This document shows positions 43,593 through 50,164 of a DNA stretch of 64,000 nucleotides, one piece after another. How positions within the stretch are numbered: the first letter of the stretch is position 1; each line of letters starts with the position of its first letter. Both the position numbers and the translations under genes were made by a program. Below the pieces are notes generated by a model. It was not told where the DNA came from and did not search any database. It was given only the letters and a program-made list of their open reading frames with translations. The DNA is from JAIOQJ01 sp963718635 (GTDB lineage Bacteria > Planctomycetota > Planctomycetia > Gemmatales > Gemmataceae): positions 6,386,001 to 6,450,000 of the forward strand of contig OY970367.1 of the NCBI GenBank assembly GCA_963718635.1, read 5' to 3'.

Positions 43593-43904
43593 ATGAAGAC
43601 ATCCCGAACGATTCGCAACTGCCTGCCGGCGTTTCGGGTTGTCTGCCCGCTGCAATGGGAGGCGCTGGCGCCGACCGACGATCCGGCCATCCGCCATTGC
43701 GCCCGTTGCGCGCGACAGGTTCACTACTGCACGACCGATGCCGAGACTATCGCCCACGCGAAGGCCGGGCACTGCATCGCGCGGGAGATGCCGGATATAG
43801 CCGGGATGCGGGCCGTCTACATGGGCGAACCGAATAGCAGCAAGTCCCGCCAGCCGCCCGAAACAGCGCAGCAGGCGGAGGTGGCCCGCATCCGGGTTCG
43901 CTAG
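43593..43904 (+). CDS. Cassette gene: small Cys-rich planctomycete protein
   Basis: 103 residues. ATG 43593 follows GAGGGA by 6-7 nt and lies 16 bp after attC 10. The pattern RVVCPLQWEALAPTDDPAIRHCARCARQVHYC is one I know from many planctomycete hypothetical proteins: three or four cysteines, a CP---WE motif and H-C-x2-C. A zinc-binding role is possible but unproved. The C-terminus is Pro/Glu/Ala-rich. After the stop, 43905-44047 is open in another frame with SCRVCGFKFGRV and could be the end of a longer protein. Confidence 0.65.
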   Translation: MKTSRTIRNCLPAFRVVCPLQWEALAPTDDPAIRHCARCARQVHYCTTDAETIAHAKAGHCIAREMPDIAGMRAVYMGEPNSSKSRQPPETAQQAEVARIRVR

Positions 43905-44047
43905 CGAGACATCGACGACGCCATTCGCAACGCTTCAACGTCGACGCGGTGTTGTCCAAGTTGCAGTACCCGGCCCCGGACTGGCGTGTATCCTGCCGGG
44001 TGTGCGGGTTCAAGTTCGGGCGGGTCATCACGGGAAGCCGCTCAGAC

Positions 44048-44143
44048 GCCGAACCAGACGCAGCAACAGACGACGGGGTCAAATAGGCTTTCCTAGATTC
44101 GTAACTCACTCGGCCCCGCAGCAGTTGAGTTGTGTCGTTCGGC
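44048..44143 (+). other. attC recombination site 11 (type 2)
   Basis: GCCGAAC (44048-44054) and GTTCGGC (44137-44143), 96 bp. CGCAGCAACAGACGACGGGGT pairs imperfectly with CCCCGCAGCAGTTGAG. Ends and length are exact for the family. Confidence 0.8.
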
Positions 44144-44590
44144 GGCGGAGGGCTTTGGGGATGGGGCAGATCACGTAGATACCGTTGCCCGGCAACTCAG
44201 GCCGCATGCCCACCGGGGCGATTCAGACACGCTGGGTTTGAACCGCAGCAGTACGCGATGGGAGGCTCCGCGGCATCTGAACTACGGCGCGTACTGAAAG
44301 TCGCAGTACGGGTACTAAAAGCGCCGTGCCCGGTTGCAGCATGGTGAGTCGCGATCACCGTCGGATTCTGCGTCTATATCGTGCCTGGAATTCACGTACT
44401 GGCATTCTGTAAGCCGGGCAAGTCGTGTACTTTGTTTTTTGGCGAAGACGGCGCGAGAACCGATGTCACGTCGCAAATCCAAAGTCAAGGCGCGGGCGGG
44501 AACGGTCTCTTCAATGAGGTTCCCAGCTTTCTCATTCAAAGACGACTTGCTTGCGATTTTGCCACGAAATAACATAACTAACAGGAGGCT
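44144..44590. other. Gene-free or undetermined stretch
   Basis: Two weak open frames overlap (44334-44594 and 44381-44572, with ending SFLIQRRLACDFATK), but neither has a family match, a good ribosome site or codon character I would defend. It may hold the decayed gene of the cassette between attC 11 and the RelBE-like pair. Confidence 0.35.
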
Positions 44591-44809
44591 ATGATGAGCG
44601 CAAAACTGGTTTTTGACGAAGTTCTTGACGCCGTTGAACAACTCGACCTCGAAAGCCAGGCAGAACTGGCTGCCGTTTTGAGTCGCCGACTCGCGGATCG
44701 CGGACGGCAGCGAGTGATTGCTTCGGTGGAGCAAGCCCGGCGTGAGTTTGCTGCGGGGCAGTGTCAGCCGATGACCGCTGCGGAAATCGTTCGCGAGGCC
44801 CGATCGTGA
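44591..44809 (+). CDS. Cassette gene: RelB/YefM-like antitoxin (addiction module component)
   Basis: 72 residues behind AGGAGG (ATG 44591 or 44594). The sequence MSAKLVFDEVLDAVEQLDLESQAELAAVLSRRLADR is typical of short helical antitoxins of RelE/HigB-type pairs, with a C-terminal toxin-binding segment MTAAEIVREARS. Its stop overlaps the toxin start (GTGA), the common arrangement. Confidence 0.75.
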   Translation: MMSAKLVFDEVLDAVEQLDLESQAELAAVLSRRLADRGRQRVIASVEQARREFAAGQCQPMTAAEIVREARS

Positions 44810-45087
44810 GACGCATTTTATTGCGTTCACCGGCGTTCGGGCGAGACCTTCGAAAGTGGCTGAAGTCACATCCCGATTCGACGTCCCCAATCGATGCGAC
44901 TCTCGACTTGTTGTCGGCCGACGCAATGGAACCTTCGCTGAGGACGCACAAGCTCCGAGGATCGATGGCAGGATGCTGGGCTTGCAGTGCGGATTACGAT
45001 TTGCGGATCGTCTTCGAATTTACACAGCAGGACGGATCTGAGGCGATTCTGTTATTGGCACTGGGTACGCATGACGAAGTGTACTGA
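44806..45087 (+). CDS. Cassette gene: RelE/ParE-superfamily toxin (YafQ-like mRNA interferase)
   Basis: 93 residues from GTG 44806. Diagnostic segments are RILLRSPAFGRDLRKWLKSHP, HKLRGSMAGCWACSADYDLRIVFEF and ILLLALGTHDEVY, the YafQ/RelE type II toxin pattern. These are ribosome-dependent mRNA cleaving enzymes. It is translationally coupled to the preceding antitoxin. Followed directly by attC 12. Confidence 0.85.
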   Translation: MRRILLRSPAFGRDLRKWLKSHPDSTSPIDATLDLLSADAMEPSLRTHKLRGSMAGCWACSADYDLRIVFEFTQQDGSEAILLLALGTHDEVY

Positions 45088-45088
45088 T

Positions 45089-45154
45089 GCCGAACAAGCC
45101 GTTGCACCAGACCGATTTTTAGGCTGTCAGAAGTGCAAGTTGGCGTCGTTCGTT
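45089..45154 (+). other. attC-like site 12, end of array
   Basis: GCCGAAC (45089-45095), then AAGCCGTTGCACC, which pairs with GTGCAAGTTGGC; the right end is GTTCGTT (45148-45154). Short (66 bp) but the left half is standard. It starts 2 bp after the toxin stop. No further attC is seen downstream. Confidence 0.55.
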
Positions 45155-45493
45155 CTGTCGATTTGCGCCCGCAATAGCCGGTTCTTAGTGCGGTTTGGCC
45201 GGATGCGCGAGCGAAAGCGCGATTTCCATTTTGAGCGCCCCTACGCTAGTATGTGGGCTGATTGCGACGGAGTTTTTCTCTTGCATCAGAGCAAGAACCT
45301 GCTTTTCTTTGCGAAAGGGATAGGGGACCAGCTACGGCAAAGTTCCTAGATGCGACCTCTGAGAAAAGAATCGAACAGGAAAAATATACCTACACCCTTG
45401 ACCCCGGCAAAACCCGGTTTCGCAATTAGCGGCACAACTTCATCTCGCGCGACAGAGACGCTTGGGCTACGGAAGTTTGAAAAGTCATCGCGC

Positions 45494-45560
45494 GTTTTCG
45501 CACGATTTTCTCGGGTTTCACCTTGTGGAAATATTTCCATAAGGTTGACCGTCAGAATAA
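45494..45560 (+). repeat. Palindromic repeat family B, last copy
   Basis: GTTTTCGCACGATTTTCTCG (45494-45513) precedes CCTTGTGGAAATATTTCCATAAGG (45521-45544), a palindrome with a single mismatch pair. It shares its layout with the copies at 34.5-34.9 kb. The 600-bp gap 45155-45752 otherwise shows no gene. Confidence 0.8.
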
Positions 45561-45606
45561 TGGGGCGATTGAGCGTTGATCGTTTGAGAAAGGCACAAAC
45601 TCTGGC

Positions 45607-45668
45607 GAGCGGCGCCGCGCAAGCCCGCCGTGGGTTCGGGACCACGGCGGGCTTACGCCGCGCCGCTC
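45607..45668. repeat. Nested hairpin upstream of the THUMP methyltransferase gene
   Basis: Inner stem GCCCGCCGTGG / CCACGGCGGGC (45623-45633 with 45642-45652) and outer stem GAGCGGCGC / GCGCCGCTC (45607-45615 with 45660-45668). Partly shared with sequence near 25170. Could be a terminator of the array side. Confidence 0.6.
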
Positions 45669-45752
45669 GTCAGAATCAGTTGGCGTACTTCCTGTCCCCT
45701 GGCAAATTGGTGGAAACCAAACGATTGAAGCTGCTTTTTCTATGATACTCTT

Positions 45753-46871
45753 ATGTCACGCTCCCGCGCCGCCGAACCTGCTGTTCCTGCCTGCTACGCC
45801 ATCGTTCTTCCGGGACTGGAGGCGATCGCCGCCGAGGAGATCACGCGCGACCTCGGTGGGGAAGTCAAAAAATCGGAGCGTGGGATTGTGCTTTTCCGCG
45901 TTCCCCAGATTGATCCCGACTTGTTGAAACTGCGAACGGTTGAAGACGTTTTCGTGCTCGCCTGGGGAACCGATTCGCTTACGTTCAAAGCCGCCGACTT
46001 AAAGCAAATCCGTCATTGGACATCGAAAGAAGCGAACTGGCAGCATCTGTTGCGCTTGCATCATGCGGTGCATCCGAAGCCGAAAGGCAAGCCGACTTAT
46101 CATCTGGTTACACAGATGACGGGCACGCACGCCTATCGCCGTATTGATGCCGCTAAGTCGATGGCGGAAGGCTTAACCGGGGTTTTTCCGGCATCGTGGA
46201 AGCCCGCTTCGGAAAATGCCGCCGTTGAAGTCTGGCTAACCATCCACGGCGCCACAGCGGTCTGCGGCATGCGCCTCACCGACCGCACCATGCGACACCG
46301 CACTTGGAAGACGGAGCACGTTCGCGCTTCACTTAGGCCGACGATGGCGGCCGCGATGGTGCGATTAGCCGGCACTGCGCCGGGCGAAGTTGTGGTCGAT
46401 CCCATGTGCGGCACCGGTACTATTCTGGGCGAACAGATTGAACTGAGCCGACTGCGCCGAGCTGGTCCGGTTAGCTTGATCGCCGGTGACAACGACATGA
46501 ACGCCTTGCGAGCGGCTACGGCCAATCTACGCAAATTCGGCTCGACCATTTTGCTCAAGTGGGATGCCGTCTCTCTTCCCCTGGCCACAAACTCCGTCGA
46601 TCGGATCATTAGCAATCCGCCGTTCGGCAAGCAGTTGTCTTCGCCCGAAGAGATCGGCCCTCTTTATCGGGCAACGATCCGCGAATGCGATCGCGTCTTG
46701 AAGGACGGCGGTCGAGCTGTCTTTCTGGTCTCCGAAATGGACGTGCTGCGCGATGCCATACGCCCCGTGAAATGGCAGGCGCAGAGACAGGTTCGCGTCG
46801 AAGTTCTTGGTCAAGGCGCCACGATCAGTGTGTGGCAAAAAGGCGGCGGCGGCGATACAATGATCGATTGA
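45753..46871 (+). CDS. THUMP-domain class I RNA methyltransferase (Trm14/TrmN/RlmL-like)
   Basis: Predicted guanine-N2 methyltransferase of tRNA or rRNA, 372 residues. N-terminal ferredoxin-like and THUMP domains (residues about 15-165, YAIVLPGLEAIAAEEITRDLGGEV) are followed by a Rossmann methyltransferase with the SAM motif VVDPMCGTGTILGEQI and the catalytic IISNPPFGKQL. NPPF motifs mark N-methyltransferases acting on exocyclic amines. The arrangement fits the archaeal-type Trm14/TrmN group; exact target is not decidable. The zinc-ribbon gene starts 18 nt downstream, so co-transcription is likely. Confidence 0.85.
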   Translation: MSRSRAAEPAVPACYAIVLPGLEAIAAEEITRDLGGEVKKSERGIVLFRVPQIDPDLLKLRTVEDVFVLAWGTDSLTFKAADLKQIRHWTSKEANWQHLLRLHHAVHPKPKGKPTYHLVTQMTGTHAYRRIDAAKSMAEGLTGVFPASWKPASENAAVEVWLTIHGATAVCGMRLTDRTMRHRTWKTEHVRASLRPTMAAAMVRLAGTAPGEVVVDPMCGTGTILGEQIELSRLRRAGPVSLIAGDNDMNALRAATANLRKFGSTILLKWDAVSLPLATNSVDRIISNPPFGKQLSSPEEIGPLYRATIRECDRVLKDGGRAVFLVSEMDVLRDAIRPVKWQAQRQVRVEVLGQGATISVWQKGGGGDTMID

Positions 46872-46888
46872 ATTTGTCCGAGGTGACC

Positions 46889-47707
46889 ATGCCGAAATAT
46901 CAATGCCCCGAATGCGAAGCCGTGCTCAAGCGTGAAACCCCGGTTGCCGAGGGGAAGAAAATCAAATGCCCGAAATGCGAATCGATTTTCAAGCCCGTGC
47001 CGATGCGCGAAGCCGGCGCTGAACCGGCGCCGGTCAAGAAGATGCCGAAGCCGGTTGCCAAGCCGGCAGCGGTTGTCGATGAAGATGATGAATATAAGAT
47101 CGGCGGCTCGTACGGCGTGGCTGCTGAGAAAGAGGACACGGCAGAAGAGAAAAAGAAAAAGGATGTCAACTACGGCTCGCTACGCGATAAGTACGCCAAG
47201 AGCACTCGCGGCCCCGCCATGGTGCGCGTGGTCAAACTCACCAATGGCTTGCTCATGGTTGGTCTGGTCGTCGCCCTGGGCGGGATGGCCACCGTAATCG
47301 TCGGCCTTTGGCCTTTCGTCTTCACACAGGAAATGCCGCGCGGTTCGGAAGCTCGCACCCAGATCCTCAAGATCGTTGCCGGCGTCATCAGCTTTATTTA
47401 CGGCGGATGCATCTGTTACGGCGGCTCGAAAATGCACGACCTCGGCTCCTACGGTTGGGCCATGGCCGCTGCCGTAATGACTACAATCGCAGGCGCCGCG
47501 GGCATCATCAGCGGCCTGGTTTGGCTCTTCAATATCACGCGGACCGAAGGGGAGGAAGGCCCTAACTTCATCCTCATCATCGTCGATCTGGCTGTGCTCG
47601 GCGCGGTCACTTACGCAACGGTCGTCGGTTCCAAAACGATAGCCCGGCTACGCGAGGAGTCGGTCCGCGACGGGTTCGAAGAAACGCTGACCGCGCGGGA
47701 TTATTGA
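46889..47707 (+). CDS. Zinc-ribbon membrane protein, planctomycete type
   Basis: 272 residues, unknown function. ATG 46889 follows GAGGTGA. N-terminal MJ0042-like zinc ribbon YQCPECEAVLKRETPVAEGK then KIKCPKCESIFKPV (two CPxC pairs). A charged, disordered linker with Lys/Glu clusters follows, then about four membrane helices (LLMVGLVVALGGMATVIVGLW, IVAGVISFIYGGCICYGG, AAAVMTTIAGAAGIISGLVWLF, FILIIVDLAVLGAVTYATVV). Same architecture as the protein at 7741-8554 but an unbroken frame. Confidence 0.75.
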   Translation: MPKYQCPECEAVLKRETPVAEGKKIKCPKCESIFKPVPMREAGAEPAPVKKMPKPVAKPAAVVDEDDEYKIGGSYGVAAEKEDTAEEKKKKDVNYGSLRDKYAKSTRGPAMVRVVKLTNGLLMVGLVVALGGMATVIVGLWPFVFTQEMPRGSEARTQILKIVAGVISFIYGGCICYGGSKMHDLGSYGWAMAAAVMTTIAGAAGIISGLVWLFNITRTEGEEGPNFILIIVDLAVLGAVTYATVVGSKTIARLREESVRDGFEETLTARDY

Positions 47708-47763
47708 TCGGCAAAGGCGAAAGGGAGAAGTGAGAATTCTCGCGCAAACGCAAAGGCGGCGCT

Positions 47764-47883
47764 ACACTAACCCGAAGCGTGAGCGAGGCAATCTCCGAAG
47801 AGTTAGCGTTATGATTAGGAACGTTGCGAAAGAAATCTCGCTAGCGCTTCGGGGAAAACCTCGCTCACGCTTCGGGTTAGTGT
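47764..47883. repeat. Perfect 25-bp inverted repeat, family D copy 2
   Basis: Arms beginning ACACTAACCCGAAGCG (47764-47788) and ending CTTCGGGTTAGTGT (47859-47883) are perfect complements; inner sequence also holds CCGAAGAGTTAGCG and GCTAGCGCTTCGG. It resembles 16650-16753. Located between the zinc-ribbon and hydrolase genes. Confidence 0.85.
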
Positions 47884-47925
47884 TATGCTACCCGTGCTCG
47901 CTTCGGCTTTATTCAGGAAATATCT

Positions 47926-48723
47926 ATGTTCCAATACTGCCTAACGCTGCTTAGCCTTGCACTCCTCACGTCCACCCTTTGTGCAGAACCACTGGCACTC
48001 ACGCTTCGGACGCGCGTGCATCCGTTTAAGAACAGCGACGACTGGTCTGAAGCGGTGATCAAGAAGGAGATTGATCCCAAGCGGACGGCTATCATTGTCT
48101 GCGATATGTGGGACAAGCACTGGTGCGACAATGCTACTCGACGTTGCGGTGAAATTGCCACGAAGATGGAGCCGGTGTTGAAGGCCGCACGCGATCGGGG
48201 CGTCTGCATCATTCATGCTCCTTCCGAGTGCATGGAGTTTTATAAAGAGTCGCCGGCCCGAAAGCGGTTGGCCGAAATCAAGAAGCTCGAATTGCCTAAA
48301 GGCCTCGAACTGCCCGACCCGATTTGCCCCGTCGATGCCACCGGCGGCGGCTGCGATGATGAACCGGTGCATAAACCGTTCAAAGCTTGGACTCAGCAAA
48401 CGCCTACGCTGGAAATTAACGAACAACGGGATGGCATCTCCGACAACGGCCATGAGATTTACAGCTACTTGAAACAACGGAACATCGACACGATTTTGAT
48501 TATGGGCGTTCATACGAACATGTGCATCCTGCATCGTTCGTTCGCCATTAAGCCGATGACACGCATGGGGATGAAGTGTATACTCGTTCGCGATCTAACC
48601 GACGCGATGTACAGCCCCAAGTCAAAACCGTTTGTCAGCCATGAAGAGGGGACGGAACAAATTATCCAGTTTATCGAGCAGAATTGGTGCCCCAGCTGTT
48701 TGAGCGCCGATTTGGCGCGGTAG
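47926..48723 (+). CDS. Secreted isochorismatase-like cysteine hydrolase
   Basis: 265-residue exported protein of the isochorismatase superfamily. A signal peptide (MFQYCLTLLSLALLTSTLCA) is followed by the hydrolase fold: TAIIVCDMWDKHWC (catalytic Asp), a central Lys-rich segment and ILIMGVHTNMCILHRSFAI with the catalytic Cys of the H-TNMC nucleophile elbow and its cis-peptide. Such proteins hydrolyse amides or related small molecules; nicotinamidase-like activity cannot be claimed. Planctomycetes carry several secreted paralogs. Confidence 0.85.
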   Translation: MFQYCLTLLSLALLTSTLCAEPLALTLRTRVHPFKNSDDWSEAVIKKEIDPKRTAIIVCDMWDKHWCDNATRRCGEIATKMEPVLKAARDRGVCIIHAPSECMEFYKESPARKRLAEIKKLELPKGLELPDPICPVDATGGGCDDEPVHKPFKAWTQQTPTLEINEQRDGISDNGHEIYSYLKQRNIDTILIMGVHTNMCILHRSFAIKPMTRMGMKCILVRDLTDAMYSPKSKPFVSHEEGTEQIIQFIEQNWCPSCLSADLAR

Positions 48724-48774
48724 GAAGTGCGTGCTACGTTGAGGGGTAGAACATCCCCTCATGGTTCCCCGCAT

Positions 48775-50073
48775 ATGCCCGAAACTTTTCTTGGCCGTTA
48801 CGTTGCGCTCGGCTTCCTCGGCAAGGGGAGCATGGGGCAGGTATGGCTGGCGCATCCGCTCGGGCAACCCGACAAGCGGGTCGTCGTCAAGGTCATGCAC
48901 CCGCACATCGCCAGCCAGCCACGCTTTCGCCAACTCTTTCAACGCGAAATCCAGTCGATGCAACGGCTGGAACATCCGTATATCGTCAAGCTGCTCGATT
49001 CGTCGATCGACGATGCACGCGGGCCTTCATTGGTTATGGAGTACGTGCCGGGCGTGACGCTGGAGTCGCTGCTCGACGAAGACACTCGCCTGCCGGTCGG
49101 TCACGTTGGCCTGCTCCTAGGCTACCTCTGCCATGCGCTCGAAGCCGCGCACGGCATCGGCATCGTCCATCGCGATCTGAAGCCGGCCAATCTGATGGTA
49201 TTGGCGCCCCGAACGTTTGACGAATCGATTCGCGTCATGGATTTCGGTCTGGCGCAGTTTGCCGGCAAACCTCATTTCACCGCCGAACGGCTTGCCGGCG
49301 CTGCCCAGAAGGAAACGTCCGGCACGCCGAGCTACATTAGCCCCGAAGCCCTTCGCGGCGATGAGATCGATTCGCGGGCCGACCTATATAGTCTCGGAAT
49401 CATGCTTTATGAAATGCTGACCGGTCACCTTCCTTTCGAGCATGTCAAAGTCGAGCGTATGCTGCACGCTCACCTGACCGAAAGGCCGCGTAGCTTTGCC
49501 AGCCTCGGCTTGCGAGACATACCGAGCGCGGTCGAAGCGGTGGTGCAACTTTGTCTCTCGAAGTACGCGGTGGAAAGGCCACGGTCTGCCCGAGAAGTCG
49601 CGCGCCAGTTTGGTCTGGCGCTGGGCATCGATATTTGGGAAGCGGCCACGGCGGAAGACGCCGATGCGCATAACACCGTAACGCCCGCACGCAAACCCGT
49701 TGTGGACCGGAATGCCATCGTCCACGAATTGGATGCTTGGATGCCGGAGCGAATTGCAGTGGTTAAACTGCGCGGCTTCCTGGAAGACATCGGCGGCAAA
49801 GTGGTGGCTAGCGAGCCGGGCTTACTGAAAATCCGGATGGGCCGACCGCCGGTCACCAAGAGCGGCCGGATCGATCTCGTGGCAATCAAAGGTCAAAAGC
49901 CACCTGTTGAAATCGAATTGCGCATGAACAAGCCCAGTGCCGACGGCAATCTCCTTGCCGTCACCGTGCTCTTCCGTCCCTATACCGATGCCTGTCTTCT
50001 TCTGCTGCCGGACTGGCGCAATCACTGCCAAAATCTCTACAAAGATCTGCAGTCGTATTTGATGGCCAGGTAG
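48775..50073 (+). CDS. Serine/threonine protein kinase
   Basis: Hanks-type kinase of 432 residues from ATG 48775. Gly loop FLGKGSMGQVW (residues 14-24), invariant Lys39 (VVVKVMHP), catalytic loop VHRDLKPANLM (Asp134), DFG (156-158), activation segment ending SGTPSYISPEAL, and ADLYSLGIMLYEMLTGHLPF. No transmembrane helix is seen. The C-terminal 130 residues (PERIAVVKLRGFLEDIGGKV to DLQSYLMAR) form a separate mixed domain, possibly a sensor, which I do not recognise. Predicted cytoplasmic. The phosphofructokinase gene follows after about 90 nt on the same strand. Confidence 0.93.
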   Translation: MPETFLGRYVALGFLGKGSMGQVWLAHPLGQPDKRVVVKVMHPHIASQPRFRQLFQREIQSMQRLEHPYIVKLLDSSIDDARGPSLVMEYVPGVTLESLLDEDTRLPVGHVGLLLGYLCHALEAAHGIGIVHRDLKPANLMVLAPRTFDESIRVMDFGLAQFAGKPHFTAERLAGAAQKETSGTPSYISPEALRGDEIDSRADLYSLGIMLYEMLTGHLPFEHVKVERMLHAHLTERPRSFASLGLRDIPSAVEAVVQLCLSKYAVERPRSAREVARQFGLALGIDIWEAATAEDADAHNTVTPARKPVVDRNAIVHELDAWMPERIAVVKLRGFLEDIGGKVVASEPGLLKIRMGRPPVTKSGRIDLVAIKGQKPPVEIELRMNKPSADGNLLAVTVLFRPYTDACLLLLPDWRNHCQNLYKDLQSYLMAR

Positions 50074-50164
50074 TCGGCCGCATCCCGTGTTGCCGCAGTC
50101 CGGAGGGGTTCCGGAGGCGGGCGCTTCTCTCACGGCCGACTCCAAAAACCCCCTTGGCGCACCC

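Larger units (their letters stand above)
35400..45154 (+). mobile_element. Integron gene-cassette array with a degenerate integrase remnant
   Basis: About ten small genes or gene pairs, all on the plus strand, are separated by attC-like recombination sites. Each good site has RYYYAAC-like (GCCGAAC or GCCTAAC) and GTTRRRY-like (GTTCGGC, GTTAGCG or GTTCAGC) ends, an imperfect stem and a short unpaired centre, and lies just downstream of a gene stop. Genes are typical cassette cargo: toxin-antitoxin pairs, a HEPN protein, membrane, lipoprotein and unknown proteins, with differing base composition. The only recombinase trace is a C-terminal IntI piece at the left end, so the array is close to the type called CALIN (attC clusters lacking an integrase). 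The limits given are the outermost recognised elements. Confidence 0.85.

Noticed and set aside
43905..44047. Frame ending in SCRVCGFKFGRV as a separate gene
   Set aside because: No start codon or ribosome site; it could be a shifted continuation of the Cys-rich protein, so it is mentioned there only.
35671..45154. Regular repeats with spacers as a CRISPR array
   Set aside because: Units are about 90-100 bp, imperfectly conserved, and separated by whole genes; no short identical repeats and no cas genes. The attC explanation fits end sequences, pairing and gene order.
45350..45745. 131-codon frame before the THUMP methyltransferase
   Set aside because: It runs through repeat family B and a nested hairpin, and its codons follow these repeats; no ribosome site.
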